Program-made: the position numbers and the translations under genes
Part shown: in pieces, positions 33,876-46,996 of the stretch
How the letters are laid out: each line of letters opens with the position of its first letter
Position numbering within the stretch: the first letter of the stretch is position 1
Origin: Aspidiotus rigidus
Taxonomy: Eukaryota > Arthropoda > Insecta > Hemiptera > Diaspididae
Direction: 5' to 3'
DNA: 64,000 bases
Assembly: GCA_035079385.1 (NCBI GenBank)
Contig: JAVHKY010000025.1
Span: forward strand, 18,388,501-18,452,500
Notes under the pieces: model-generated
What the model saw: only the letters and a program-made list of their open reading frames with translations
Databases searched by the model: none
What the model was told of the DNA's origin: nothing

Positions 33876-34297
33876 TTTAAGAATTCCTGACTGGAAAAGC
33901 GTTTGCATGTGGCACCCAGAATTTACCTTGGGATGATTTTGTCATCGATGCGAGGAGACTAACCGAACTACAGATGTAGTGCTGAAAGCCAAGTTGAGGT
34001 AGACTGAGCCCATCATCTGACTTTAAGCTTAAACGTAGGATACGAATGTGGGTATTCCAAAAAAGCGGCCTAAAAGCAAAATGTATCACAGTATTTAGAA
34101 TTTGGAATTGGATAGGATGGTCAGATGCTAAGGATTTAGAAATTTCCCGCAAGTGGAATGCTTGCTCGAAAAGAAAGCAGGATTGATTATTGTCTGTCAA
34201 AGGATAAAGTAGTGCAGCTTTTCACATGAATTATTAAAGTCAACCACATCAGGCCACAATAAAACAGTAAATACACAAATGTGATACAGCTATATCA

Positions 34298-34531
34298 GTG
34301 CGTGTACAAGTACAATTCAAAAAAAGATCAACAATTCGAAGGGCATACTTTCAAGATGAATACTGGCGAGTGGTTTTGTTTTTGGATCCACTAATTGCTG
34401 CTATACGCAAACAAAACGGCAAAATGACGCGAAAAGGCTTGATGGTTAACGTACCATACTCACACATTACAGTCAGAAGAGAAAGCAGGATGAATATTCG
34501 TGAAGTGAATGAATTACAAGAAGAACGCTAA
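34298..34531 (+). pseudogene. Possible hAT-type transposase fragment
   Basis: A 77-codon frame with 'YFQDEYWRVVLFLDPLIAAI', which resembles the 'EYYR...FIPFLD..I..L' segment of hAT/ZMYM-like transposases. It is short and no RW or dimerisation motifs were found, so the assignment is weak. Confidence 0.3.
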
Positions 34532-35302
34532 CGAGTGCCCCGAACAATGTTATCTTCGAACGTATTTTCCTCTTCTAGGCGGAAGCATGTGCCCTTCCTG
34601 GAAGCATAAATCACTCTTCGTTCGCCGCGCCAACTTTAGAATTGATGAAACGAACGACTTATAAATAATTATACTTTTAGAAATTATATACGGCATCCCA
34701 TTCGCCTAGTACGCATCAGTTATTGTTTTACCACACTGAAGAAAATATTATATTCTTAGTTCATTTTGCAGGGCGAGAAAAGAGCTTCTAGAACAATATT
34801 GTCGTTGAGTATAATATTCTCGCGACCTTGCTACATTAATTTTGATAATAAATGCAAAATATGACTCGACACAAAAGATACGGCAAGGTTTATTCTTCCT
34901 AAAGTAGGACAGCGTTTCCTGATGTGCTGTTGAATCTAGCGGAAAGATTAAGGTTTAATTACTTTGAATAACCCTTGCCCAGGGCAATACAATACAGCAG
35001 CTAGATTATTTTGATTTTTGTCGATGAACGACTTTTGATTAAGTATTGACCACTCAACTCGCAAAAAAGATGCTGATTTCAGCCTAGAAAAGTGTTAGCC
35101 GCTTCCGTTAGTGCGATATATCTTATCCTGGACCTCAAGTATTATGAGTCTCGGTTATAGGACAATTTTCACCTACGGACAATAGTGACAAGGACAAATT
35201 TCCTAATGTCTTTGATTTTGCAAGACTATTTACAAATTTTGTGAGACAAGTTACGTTATCATGAAATTGTAACCAAAGGTCTAAAGGTACCCAACGATAT
35301 CA
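34532..35302. other. No recognised feature
   Basis: AT-rich intergenic sequence; no coding frame or repeat was recognised. Confidence 0.4.
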
Positions 35303-35640
35303 TCACGTTCTTGCAGTCTGCGTACTTTTCAGCAATCCTTCGAAGTTCAACACATTTCTTTGTAGGTGTGTCCTAGACGCGCTTTCCGAAATTAGACACG
35401 AATATAAATCAGAATCGTGCTTCTCGACGACGATGCGGAACCGGTTATGCCAACCCTCGGAAGCGTTATTTTTTCGGTGCTCCTTGGTCTCACATTTCTT
35501 TGATGATCGTAGACATACCACTGCCCTCCGTTCTCAAGATCGTCACCCTCTCAAATATGTGTGGTCGAAGTAATCCATTACCACAAGTAGAATTGACTAC
35601 TTGGCGTGAAGAATACTTGGATAGTGTAGGCAAATAAGGG
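35303..35640 (-). pseudogene. MULE-3 transposase, C-terminal part
   Basis: Minus-strand 'KNNASEGWHNRFRIVVEKH' is the MULE C-terminal signature also seen in MULE-1 and MULE-2. Just upstream, near 35575, another frame gives 'VMDYFDHTY', matching '..P..DYF..TYV' of the others. The upstream part of this gene lies beyond the foldback element, at 38305-39085. Confidence 0.75.
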
Positions 35641-38304
35641 AAAAAAAGCATTTTGCTGGAGCAAACGTTTCTTTGCTGAAACTGGTTCTGAACAACATGG
35701 TAAAAATCCCGCGTGTTCCCCCTAAAGCTTCTTTTTTTATGGGGGTTCGAACCTCCCAAAAATTAGTATTTGGTCTATATCGCCCGAAATTGAAATTTTA
35801 TTAAAAAATGTTTCAAACAAAAGTTGTTCCTCGTTAAATTTCATACCAAATAACGTATTCAACGTTCAGCCTGTACCAATTATCGCCTTTGCAAAGGCCG
35901 TTCAAAAGAGGACCAAAATCAGTTTTTCCATATAGTATACCTCACAACATTGAAATTTCATTGAAAAATGTTTCAAACAAAAGTTGTTCCTCGTTAAATT
36001 TCCTCTAAAATGAGTTATTCAGCCTTCAGAAGGTTCTTTTTTTATAGGGGTTTAAACCCCCCAAGATTTAGTCTTTTGCTTACATCTTGTCTGATTGAAA
36101 TTTTATTTAAAAATGTTTCAAACAAAAACTATTCCTCGTTTAATTTCCTACCAAACAATGTATTCAATGTTCAGCCAAAGTCAATTAGTGTCCCAGCAGA
36201 GCCTGCAAAGGCTTTTCAAAAGAGGACCAAAATCAGTTTTTCCATTATCTCCCAAAATTGAAGTGTTATGATTTTTCTTGTAGGTTCCTCAACTGAATCT
36301 TACTCCATGAGGCTAGTATATTTCATGTAATACGTATATTCACATGATTTTATAACACAGCTCCAGGAGGGAGGTTTCTCACACCTGACTTGCCGTCCTA
36401 TGCCCTGTTTACCAGTTTTCTACGCTTTCTAATAGGAGCAGCGTACGTTAGCCTGCCGATTTATAGTGGTCTTATATTCGGGATGGGGGTACTTGATATT
36501 ATTCGCTCTCGTCATACTCTTTGCCTGTGATTACTGACGAATCGTCATCAGTACTGGAATCATAGTCAGCTTCCTCGGTCTGGCTTAATACATCCGACAA
36601 GTCGTCGTCAATGACGTCTAGGGAGGTAGAGGGGCCAAGTCTGCTTTCCGGAGGACTTTTTTCGCGAAAGCTTGAAATCGACATTTGTTTAGTGGCTTGT
36701 CTCTTTTACCACCATAGATCAGAGAGTATTGCAGCTGCCGTAGAGTCTTTGATACGACGCGACTTTAATTGTTTATATTTCAATACCTAGGTACCATGTG
36801 AGTCATGAATATGAGAAAAATATACATTTAATTTCCATCTTTTCAATATTTCCACCACTGGTAAAAAAATAGTCCTTACAATCTGTAATAATGCAAGACT
36901 TCCATAAATCAGCAACAAAACTATTTGAACATAAGAAAAATGTAGCACATCCTTATATTATTTTCGACATCGAAAACATTTTTTTGCAGACTATTTGCTC
37001 TATCCTGAAAGCTGAATAGCTCATTTGATAGGAAATTCAACGAGGAAAAACTTTTATTCGAAACATTTTTTCATAAAATTTCAATTTTGGGAATGTAAAA
37101 ACTGATTTTGGTCCTCTTTTGAACGGCCTTTGCAGGCTTTACCGAAGCACTAATTGACCTAGGCTGAACATTGAATACGTTATTTGGTATAAAATTAAAC
37201 GAGGAATAATTTTTGTTTGAAACATTTTTTAATAAAATTTCAATTAGACAAGATATAAGCAAAAGACTAAATCTTGGGCGGTTTAAACCCCTATAAAAAA
37301 AGAACCTTCTGAAGGCTGAATAACTCATTGTATAGCAAATTTAACAAGAAACAATTTTTGTTTGAAACATTATTAAACAAAATTTCAATTTCGTGAGATA
37401 CTACATGGAAAAACTGATTTAGGTCCTCTTTTGAACGGCCTTTGCAAAGGCGCTAATTGGTATAGGCTGAAAATTGAATACGTTATTTGATATGAAATTC
37501 AACGAGGAACAACTTTTGTTTGAAACATTTTTTAAAAAAATTTCAACTCCGAGCGATATAGGCGAAAAACTAATTTTTGGGGGTTCAAACCCCCATAAAA
37601 AAAAAGCTCCTGAAGCTCATTTGATAGGAAATTCAACGAGGAAAAACTTTTATTCGAAACATTTTTTCATAAAGTTTCAATTTTGGGAATGTAAAAACTG
37701 ATTTTGGTCCTCTTTTGAAGGGCCTTTGCAGGCTTTACCGAAGCACTAATTGACCTAGGCTGAACATTGAATACGTTATTTGGTATAAAATTAAACGAGG
37801 AATAATTTTTGTTTGAAACATTTTTTAATAAAATTCCAATTAGACAAGATATAAGCAAAAGACTAAATCTTGGGCGGTTTCAACCCCTATTAAAAAAGAA
37901 CCTTCTGAAGGCTGAATAACTCATCTTATAGGAAATTTAACGAGGAACAACTTTTGTTTGAAACATTATTAAATAAAATTTCAATTTCGTGAGATACTAA
38001 ATGGAAAAACTGATTTTGGTCCTCTTTTGAACGACCTTTGCAAAGGCGCTAATTGGTATAGGCTGAAAATTGAATACGTTATTTGATATGAAATTCAACG
38101 AGGAACAACTTTTGTTTGAAATATTTTTTAATAAAATTTCAACTCCGCGCGATATAGGCGAAAAACTAATTATTGGGGGGTTCGAACCCCCATAAAAAAG
38201 AAGCTTTAGGGGAACACGCGGGATTTTTACTATGTTGTTCAGGACCACATCCTGAACCATTTTCATCAAAGAAACGTTTCCTCCAGCAACATTTTTTTTT
38301 TTTT
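35641..38304. mobile_element. 2.66-kb foldback element of ~150-bp repeats, inserted in MULE-3
   Basis: The ends (35641-35760 and 38175-38304) are inverted repeats: 'aacgtttctttg', 'aaaatcccgcgtgttcccc' and 'tatgggggttcgaacc' occur on the left, their complements on the right. Inside, a unit containing 'ttgtttgaaacattttt' is found about three times in one orientation (near 35790, 35950, 36100) and about eight times in the other (37055 to 38115), spaced 130-165 bp. Each unit carries 'gtcctcttttgaa' and 'ttcaacgaggaa'-like blocks. The centre (36290-36990) is unique. No transposase was recognised. Confidence 0.8.
36499..36684 (-). CDS. Acidic 61-residue ORF in the foldback core
   Basis: Starts 'MSISSFREKSPPESR' and continues into a strongly acidic, Ser-rich stretch ('TEEADYDSSTDDDSS'). 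It is the only frame of interest in the unique centre of the foldback. The composition is like the N-terminal leader of some transposases or like a chromatin-protein fragment, but nothing more specific is visible. It may be captured cargo or a chance frame. Confidence 0.25.
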   Translation of the reverse strand: MSISSFREKSPPESRLGPSTSLDVIDDDLSDVLSQTEEADYDSSTDDDSSVITGKEYDESE

Positions 38305-39085
38305 CAATAATATTGCTCTGATTTTCCTACTCTACAAAAGCTACTGCCAATATCACGAGTAAGAAGTCCTCAAGAATTCGATCGCTCAGATCGCTATATG
38401 CAGCCTGGAGGCCCTCGCTTTGAACGCGATGGTATACACTTTGTCCAAGGTGGAAGAAGCGGGAATACTTCACGGCTTGCATTTATTATTCCCACATCAA
38501 AGTTAGACATTATTTTCCGTGGTACGCAGTGCTGTACTCTGAACTCATCGTGTCAGAGGAGGTTTGAGGGTTGAGGACGTTGCTCTGACAAGACAGCGTT
38601 CGAAGATGTGATCGCCAAACATTGCTCACATCAGTCATCATCTCTTGCTGGTTCTGAATCGAAGAGTACGAATTTTGCACCCGGTAATGTTTCGCGGTAA
38701 CATCTGGTGGTCACGCAATCGTGTAGGATTCGCTGGTAATTCCCTCCTCCTCACTCTTCTCATTATTTTTTGCAGTACTGCCTGTTCCGGCAGTTATACC
38801 AGTACTCCTGGCTGGGGACCAGCTAACTGGGTTCGCAGAATTTGCGATGGTGGCAATTCTGGGTTGGCAGTTGCAGCTCGTTTCACTCATTGGGTTACTT
38901 CTTCGGCTGCGGTCTCCTCAACGTTTGGCGAGTGCTCGGAGGACGACGACGTTTTTCGCATTATCGAAGATATTGGTAACGGCTCTTGCGGAGCACTGCT
39001 TCGCCTTCCCTAACCGGCACTGCCAATAAGTTCTTGTAGTCGAAGATCGTGCTTGCCACCGATGTGTAATTTACCGGTCCATATC
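38305..39085 (-). pseudogene. MULE-3 transposase, N-terminal and middle parts
   Basis: Near 39040 a minus frame reads 'YWQCRLGKAKQCSARAVTNI', a FLYWCH-type finger close to that of MULE-2. Near 38510-38380 degraded frames give 'NFDVGIINASREVFP' (second catalytic Asp region), 'FHLGQSVYHRVQSEGLQAAY' in pieces, and 'SDRILEDFLLVILAVAFV'. The DGTFK block was not found. Stops and frameshifts abound, so this copy is much older than MULE-1 and MULE-2. Confidence 0.72.
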
Positions 39086-40999
39086 ACTAATTGAGGTAAC
39101 GACCTCCTGCTAATAGGGTACCCTCTACTTTCACATTTACATACGTATTATCATCAATTTCCAATTTACAGTAGGAATTCCGGAGGTAGGAAAAAAAGAG
39201 TGGGAAGATTGTCCATGTGAATATCGTCTGTAGGAATTTACCCAATAGAAATATATTGCAGTACGACTTAGGAAAGGTGGTGTAGGAAAACTGTCCAGGT
39301 ACTCCATCGGTTACCCTCTTTAGACTAACCTCATACAAATTCCAGGCTGCTCCTGGGATTAGAACTTATGAGAAAGTTCTCACTATTTTGAATTTGAGTT
39401 TATCTTATTTCCCTAATAACCAAGGTTATACCTAAGCTTTTTACACCACCTCAGTCAATAATATAAAAGACTTGGCACTCATCGATGAGACTTGGGACCT
39501 TGAAAGCTTCAGACCGACTAATTACACCTACAATGTCGGGTAAAAATAGACTCGTCTCCAGTTTGTCTAAGGTATTCCTGCAAATATGCGAAAATTTTCC
39601 ACCTACGGTCATTCCAGCATAAATACTGACTGTCCTACAGTTCATTTAAGTGCGACCGATCATCACTATCCAAAATGAAGAGCTCAATACACCAACACAT
39701 CAAAAATTTTTAATTTAGCTTATACCCTGTGCTCACGCACCAACCAAAGAGAAAACTATTTTCGAAAATTCTGAAAGCTAAAAGACCTCGTATCATTACG
39801 GTGAAAAGGAAGCTAGAAATAAAATCATTCACCGTTCTCCGCCTAATCTATCCGACGTCCAAACGTCAATTTGAAAAGCTCACCTACCATTCATATTTCA
39901 TTTATTTCTTACACAAAAGCCTACCCGGCAGTCGTACTTCTATCGCTCAAAGATGGCTATTCAGCCAGAATAAAGACCGAACATAAATTTTTGCGAATTT
40001 ATAAAGTTTTCTACCTTACATACAGCTAATAGAATGAATATCTCAGTTCGTTGGAAAATTTCGCTCCGTCAAAAAAGGTTACCGTTTCTTGTGGCACGAG
40101 TTCAAAACGAACGGATGTCGTGGGTGTGAAATGTTGAGAAGGTATACGCGTATGTCTAGCACATCAATTTTTCAGCACGTCTCTTTCTCGGTGCACTTTC
40201 ACTTTCAATTTACAGACGTAGTTTCCCCAAAAACGTGTATCATGAGAATTTTTCAACGCTTAAGAGTAATACCGTGAATAATGAGAGCAAATATGAGAAG
40301 CCAATGGCAACAGCAATCTTGGTAGAATATTCCCATAATAAAACGTGCTCTCGGAGTGACAGAAAAGTAGTGTTAACATTAACGCGATAAATGATCGTCC
40401 CTTTCGAAGTGCGTTGGACTTTTTCACCATACACGCGAGGCTCATGATTGAATGAGTCCCTTGTCTATCGGTGATATTACCTATATGTAGCTCGAGGGTC
40501 AAAATTCTTTCAAGTTCCCTCCCTCAAAATATGAAATTTTATCATAGGCTATAGAAAATAGAGAGGTTTTTTCTAGCTAGACGCGGAAATTACTAAGGAT
40601 GTATTCTACGGGTTTTTAAAATTAATGAAACTTCCTACTGACTATCAATCGACAACGATTTTCTGAAGTTAATAATCAACAAATTCGTCATCATCATTCC
40701 TTCTTCAAAGCCCTCAATCTATATTTTCGGTTTCTCATTCAATTTATAGTCTTCACGCTGTCGCGGCTATTAATTATTTGAAAAAAGTAATTATTCATGG
40801 TGATACCGGAAATGAGGAGGAATGGAGAATACCATCATCTTGACCAATAATGTCCTTTTTCAATTCAAATACACACAAAAAATCTTTCAGATTTCGATGG
40901 AAGAAATTGAGAGGATGACGATCCTTCCTCAAAAACTGGCAGCTCAATTCTTTTCACTGCTCATGAGGCTCTTTCATTGACTACCCCAACTGACCCGAT
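39086..40999. other. No recognised feature
   Basis: No coding frame with recognisable family features. A single 'caagttccctccctc' repeat unit lies near 40510. Confidence 0.45.
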
Positions 41000-42080
41000 G
41001 AACGACGTCTACTCCAAACCGACGTTGATTCGATACTCCAGATCGACTCGCTATTTCGACCAAACGTTGACTCAAAATCAACCCAAAACAACACGAAGTT
41101 GACTCAATCCCTCTTTTTTTACAATCGACTGATCGTCAAGTTCGAAATCGAGTGAACTTTCGGTATTATAGATTAATGTTGACTGAAAATTGACGTCTGC
41201 GCCTTGGATCGACTTCAACTCACTCATCGGTCAAAGACTCGCAGTGGACGTCAAAATTTCGTAGATATTAAGGGCACAATTTGATCGGGTTTAACCATCC
41301 AGGTAAAAAATTAATGGACACTCAATCATAGCTTTTAATGCCGACTAAAAATCGAGGCTTTGATCTGACCATTACGGCACTGGTCAAGCATATAATTGAA
41401 ATTTTCAATGGCTCTCATTATATAAGCGAGTAACGAAGTCACCAAACGCTCAGAACGCTTCAAGGGGGTGACGTTTCGTCGACTCCGGATCAACGTAGAT
41501 TTGAGCTCGATCTAGGTCGACCAGCGTACATCACCAAGGAATTATAAATCGACTTGAAATCAACTTCAGATCAATAAAAAATTTTGAAGAAGTCCAATCG
41601 AAATCGACTCCAGATCGACGTCCATTTGAAGTTGACCAACGTATATCGCCAGAGAACTACAAATATATTTGAAATCGACCTAACAGAGCAGTCGATTTCA
41701 GGTTAATAAAGAAATTTTGAGAATGAACTCGAAATTGATTCCACATCGACTTCGGTTATGATCGACCAGCGCACACCACCAAAAAATTAAGTATCGACTT
41801 GAAATCGAGGCGACCGAGCAGTCAATTTCAAGTAGATAGAAAAATTCGGATATGTCGACTCGTATTCGATCCAATCGCCAAAAAATTACGTATCTATCTG
41901 AAATCGACACTGGTTAATTTAAAGTTGACCAGTGTTGATCACTACAAGACTACAATCGATTTTGAGTTGACAAGAAATTAGGAGAAATCGACTTTACGTC
42001 GACCTGAAATTGATGTGGCAAATGAGTCGAGATAAGTTCTTATACTGCCTGACTGAAAATCGACTTATCGACGCAAGATT
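41000..42080. repeat. Degenerate tandem array with 'atcgac' motifs
   Basis: Short motifs such as 'aaatcgac', 'gttgac' and 'gatcgact' recur throughout. Larger units can be followed by the marker 'gaccagcgtacatcacc' at about 41519, 41634 and 41764, a period of roughly 115-130 bp, and units share 'aattataaatcgacttgaaa'. Copies are strongly diverged. It looks like an old satellite or the end array of a lost transposon. Confidence 0.7.
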
Positions 42081-45000
42081 TGGAAGAAGAAAATTCTTGT
42101 TCGATTGGTCGACGTTGGAAGTCCTCCTCTACCTCTTTTCATATGCAATAATTGTTCGATGTGCTTTACCAATATGTGGCTCGAGGATAAGTCGTTTAGA
42201 GGTCGAGATCCTATCATATCTATAGCTTCGAGATCGAAATTTTTCTAAGTCTTTCCCCTAGCATATATAGCTCCAGAGGCCAAGCCAGTGACGTGATAAT
42301 TTAATGACGTCATAGGTCAGGCTTGTGACGACACAATCTGGTGATATCAAACTTTTTTCATATCCCACGCACCCCATCAAACAGGTTCCCTGCCACTCTT
42401 CGTCCAACTTCGTTAAAAAACTCGTGAGTTTTTAAAGCAGAAAAATTGAGATAAAATGATTCATATTTGCTTTAAAAAAAGCTAAATATTTAGTGTGAAA
42501 ATGTAGGGTTAACAAAATTTGATAAAAAGTAGCCCGCGACGCATAGATGAGTCAGGTGCGCCAGAACATACGTGAGTACTCTACTCCGAAACTCATTAGA
42601 AGAAACTCGCGAGAGACGTACTCTTACTAAAAACATCTGCATCTGTTCTCCATAATTAATCATAATACCGTTACAACAAAAAGTTTAAACTTTTGAATAT
42701 TTCGAACCTGCACGAATAGCACCACATAGATTAATATTTCCGCTCAGCCGATCTATCATCGTATATTAGACAAATATTTCACACCATGCAATATTTTCAA
42801 ATGTTTGCCAACATCCAGCGGGAATGAAAAGAGTTTAGCAACGCGCATCGGTGCGAACTGCAATATATCACACGTGTATACGATGGAACAGTTTGCAGTT
42901 CGTTACTCAAAAATAGAATGCGTTTTAGTGCAGAAAATTTAATAACAAATTACGAACATTATTCGTAAGATCTGCGAGAAAGAAGAGAATGTTGTAAAAT
43001 TTACCTAGATTCATTTTCGACTCCCGCACATATGATTTATATTCGGTTTCGCAGGTAAATGAAGTAGACATCAAATCGTTTATTAATTTCTCGGCTTTCT
43101 GCATCAAGAACTCGATGCGCTAAATGACGTGCTCAATTTCTCGTCGTCCGTCCTTGCAAAGGAAAATTTTAACTGTAAGTATTCTAGGAATACGCAACAG
43201 TCTTTCTAGCCACTTTGGACCACTTTGTGGATCACGTAAGAATTCGAACTTCATTTTGAAGCATTCAATTTTTTTCTAGTCTGGAATCTCTTACTTAAAC
43301 AATTTGAGGATAGAAATTCGTCTAAGTCCAAAGGCTCCTATACACGTTTCTCTTGTTCAACGGCTGAACCACATAACAGCAATAATTAGAACCAAAAGCT
43401 CGAAAATGAATTCTTTAGAAGAGGAAGGGCGTCATTCCCACATTTAATAAATTATCCAGGATCAAGTATGTGACTCCAGGTTTCTTGAAGTCGAAGACAT
43501 TAGGTTTTTAAATCGTAGGGTACTCTGGCACTTCAGTTCTGTATTTTTGCGTTACTCGTAACTGGCCTGAAGATAATAGGTCAATAGTTCAGGAGTTTAG
43601 TAAACTGTAGTAAGAAAATATTTTCTAGTTTAAGGTCATGTGCGGATGGACAGGATCGAGAATTGAAAGGGAGCAAATATAGATGAGTTTTTGGTAAACA
43701 TTGCCGTGCCACTGTCCACAAACCTGACTTAACTTCGATCTAATTTCAGGATTTTGAAAAATTTCGAGTTCCCACAGAAGTGAGACTGTAAAAATGAAGT
43801 AAATGAGGAAGACGAAGACAAATTTTTGAAACGTCAGTAAAATATTCAATTTAGAGGTAGAAACAGAAAGGGAAAACGTAAGTATGTAAAAATTAATTTT
43901 TAGAGAGTCATAAAATAATTAAAACAATTTCAACATTTTTTTCTCGTTTTGTATATTATTTTTCTCGTTCTGTTTCGACCTCCAAATTAAATATTTTTCT
44001 GAAGTTTAAAAAATGTGTCCATGTGTTCCTCTTTTACTTTATAACGATGGTTCGTACCTATGAGGATAAAATGGAGACAATAAAAAATTTCCAGCTCTCA
44101 GCTGTATATATGAGGAAGAGGAGGACTTGAAAAATGTCAAACTCCGAAAGTTCATAGAGGTCGTACTCGGAAAAATCCCCATTTCCGAGCCATAAAACTT
44201 TTGGGCAGGATTTAAAATGAATCTTTGTGAAGGTGGGACTTGAAGAAAAATGTTCAGATCTGGGCCGCACATATACGGTTTGGGACTTGAGATATTTGAA
44301 CTACTCAGTCATCTACTGTCGCTCATATAATAAAGCTCAATATCCAACAATTTTTGACCTCCATCCTATCGTACGACTGTACATATATGGTTTGGAAGTC
44401 GAAATTATTTTAAAGTTCCCTACTGTCATCTGTAGCTTGAAGGGAAAATCGAATATATTTCCGCATTCTCCCGCGTGCCATCATTTAACTTGAGAGCCAA
44501 AATTGTATTTCCAAGTCCCGTCCTGTTATAAAAATATATAGCACGGAAATCGAAATTCATTCAAGTCCTCTACCCATCACATCGTTTCCACACAGTTGGC
44601 AAGAATCCCTCTTGTTGTCGACAGGACGATCTTCCCGATTGCTGAGCTAGATTTGACGTAAAATTTCATGATTCAAGAGTTCCAGAAGAGGACCGTGTAT
44701 GTCACACAAATTGCCTAAGCTCACCGCCGTAAATGCGTTCCGGTACGAACGTGTGAATTAATGGATAATGAGAATTTTACATGTAAGACGGGTGATCCAG
44801 AATGCGTAGTAAGTAACGAATTTTCACTACTAATGGGCATCACAAGCCTAAGGCTTCAAAATAAGAACTTTTACCATCGAAAGCGATGAATTTTTAACGC
44901 AAGTAAAATATTTTCAGAACTTACAACCGCGAAGATTCTCGTTAGAATTCAAAAACATTATAAGTACAACTTAATCGTTTCAATGGCTACGAGATTTACA

Positions 45001-46264
45001 GACCGTTGCATGGTAGAGACGGTGAATACACTTTTTGGAATCCGATTTGTTGGGCCAATACGCTCGGGGCGGAGGTTAATTCTCCAGTATTTCTCGTCGG
45101 ATTAGGGTTGCAACGCGGCGATTAATTCTTTAATAAAGACGGCGGCACGACGTTCTCAGATTTAATTATGCAGAAAATGTTAAACGTGACTCAGACTAGA
45201 GCGCGTAAGAACCTCGACTTCCTATTAAAAAACAAGGCTTTCTTCGTTTCTAATTAATAATATCGGATTCTGCTTGAACTGCTTACCGTGAAATTATATC
45301 GGGGACGAAGAAAGTTCAATTATTCAACTATTACTTATACAAGTGTATATCAGCTAAACGATTCCAGATACGCTGACGCAGGCTAAAACTAAAAGTCTTT
45401 GTTAAGAGGACAATAAATCTTATGAACAGACAAATTCACGTTTTACGTAAAGATATACCACAGCTAAATCGAGTGACTTTACTTTGTATAGTATCAACCT
45501 CATGCATAGGCCAGAGGTGTACCCAGGGAGGTGAGGGAGACGAATAATCCCTCTGAAGGATTACGTCGCGATGTTCTAGCCATCAGAAAACTCGATACAC
45601 ATTCTCGATTCCGCCCCAGATCCTCAATATAGTCACACTGCAGCAATTTCAAGTAGGTCAGAGTATTCAAGCTGTTGTGGATGATGAAGGAAAAGAAATG
45701 TCCTCTTTCGTTCAACGGATATTATTTACACCCTAAGGCAGGCCTAATCGTCCGTAACATTTGTAAGGTTCCCTGTCTAAACAGAACCACAAAACTGATA
45801 ATGATTCCAATAGAACACCCATGCCGTATCAAAAACCACTGCCTTGCAAACATACATGAAAATTGGCCCTCTCTTTTGGTTCAGTTAAATTAAGAACAGA
45901 CTCACTAAGCATGACTCTTGCAGACTCTTCAGAAAGGAAATTTCACGCTGACACGCTTCAGAATACCTATGTAGGTCATACACAAGTCGCCTACTCTTGG
46001 TTTTTCTTATCGACTCCGGATACGAAGTCCAAGAAAATTATATCTTTCTTCATATCGCTTATGTCGCATGTCCAGCGCTGCCCGTCCTCCAAATTTTTTT
46101 TTCCTCCAACACCGGAATCGACCCTTTCGGGTATAACTTCAGTGTTGGAAGAATCTCCTCGGCGAACCCTCTCTCCGATTTGGCAACCGCCAAGCTGCAG
46201 TGCCCCCCACCCTATCACGCAAAAAGCATTAGAACACACATAACAACAACACCACCACATTAGA
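42081..46264. repeat. Diffuse repeats, no supported gene
   Basis: Units of the 'tcaagtcc...atatatagctc' type appear at 42180-42290 and 44050-44580. A TGACGTCA lies at 42305. From about 45500 to 46260 there are overlapping open frames on both strands without recognisable families. A segment near 46100-46150 ('caacaccggaatcga', 'ggtataacttcagt') recurs at about 52058-52095, so part of it is a dispersed repeat. Confidence 0.5.
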
Positions 46265-46996
46265 TATAGTAGATCGCTGTTGGAGTCCGCTCAAGTAATT
46301 CAAAACAGCGGGGGAAATAATTCGAGAGGCTGAAGATGTACTCATAGAACTTCGCACGCAAATTGAAGTCGCCGAGGAACTACGAAAGTAGGAAGTTTCG
46401 TTTGATGTCTTTAGAGACCTTTTGGATAAAGTAAAGGCTGAAGTTATCACGGAGATGAAGACAATCGTTTCCTCAACAAAAGAGGATGTGAACATATTTA
46501 GAAAAGCCCTTGCTCATGTCTAGATGTCGGTGAGGCCGCAAATGCCTTGCTGACAGTTCTCTCTGGTCTAAGTAACAGGCAACGCAGCAATCTAACCAGA
46601 GCCGAAGTCCAGATTTTGAAACCCGAACTTTATGAGAACGTACAGGTAACTCACATTGATAATGCGACATTGGATCTTGAAAAAGAGATCGCGGTAAGTC
46701 AAATCGACACCGAGGACGCGAGAAAATTCAAGGATCCTGAGTCAGAAAAACGTCGTCGAGCAAAAGGAGGCTATAACCAAATTTAATGACCCAGTCACAG
46801 GGCTACGGGTCAAACTAGATGCCTACCGAAATAATCTGGGTATAGAGAAAGAGGAAAAAGAGAAACTGCAAAAACATTTCAAAGGAATGAGGCTGTACCC
46901 ACTGCAGCTCGAAGAAGAAAAACTGGAAGCTGCAACAGATCTAGAGAATGTCCGTAAGGATAATGCAAACAAAGCACTCGACAAGAAAACTAAATG
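46265..46996 (+). pseudogene. Decayed coding sequence, predicted coiled coil
   Basis: Three reading frames in succession give a continuous Glu/Lys/Leu-rich protein: 'AGEIIREAEDVLIELRTQIE', 'LLDKVKAEVITEMKTIVSST', then from 46547 'LSGLSNRQRSNLTRAEVQIL', and finally 'KLDAYRNNLGIEKEEKEKLQ' ending 'NKALDKKTK' with a TGA at 46994-46996. Frameshifts at about 46510 and 46770 and a stop near 46390 break it. The composition suggests a helical or coiled-coil protein of about 240 residues. No family recognised; a processed pseudogene or transposon ORF1 are both possible. Confidence 0.5.

Noticed and set aside
35745..35760. The sequence ggttcgaacc looks like a tRNA B box.
   Set aside because: It lies in each end of the foldback element, has no A box at the right distance and no cloverleaf, so it is part of the repeat.
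36010..38269. Similar peptides (about 60-90 residues) predicted several times within the foldback element.
   Set aside because: They result from translating the same DNA repeat in both orientations; copies have frame breaks and no start context, so they do not show selection for protein.
38645..39013. A 122-codon plus frame with a hydrophobic segment and cysteines.
   Set aside because: It is antisense to the N-terminal part of the MULE-3 transposase, whose FLYWCH finger can be read on the minus strand.
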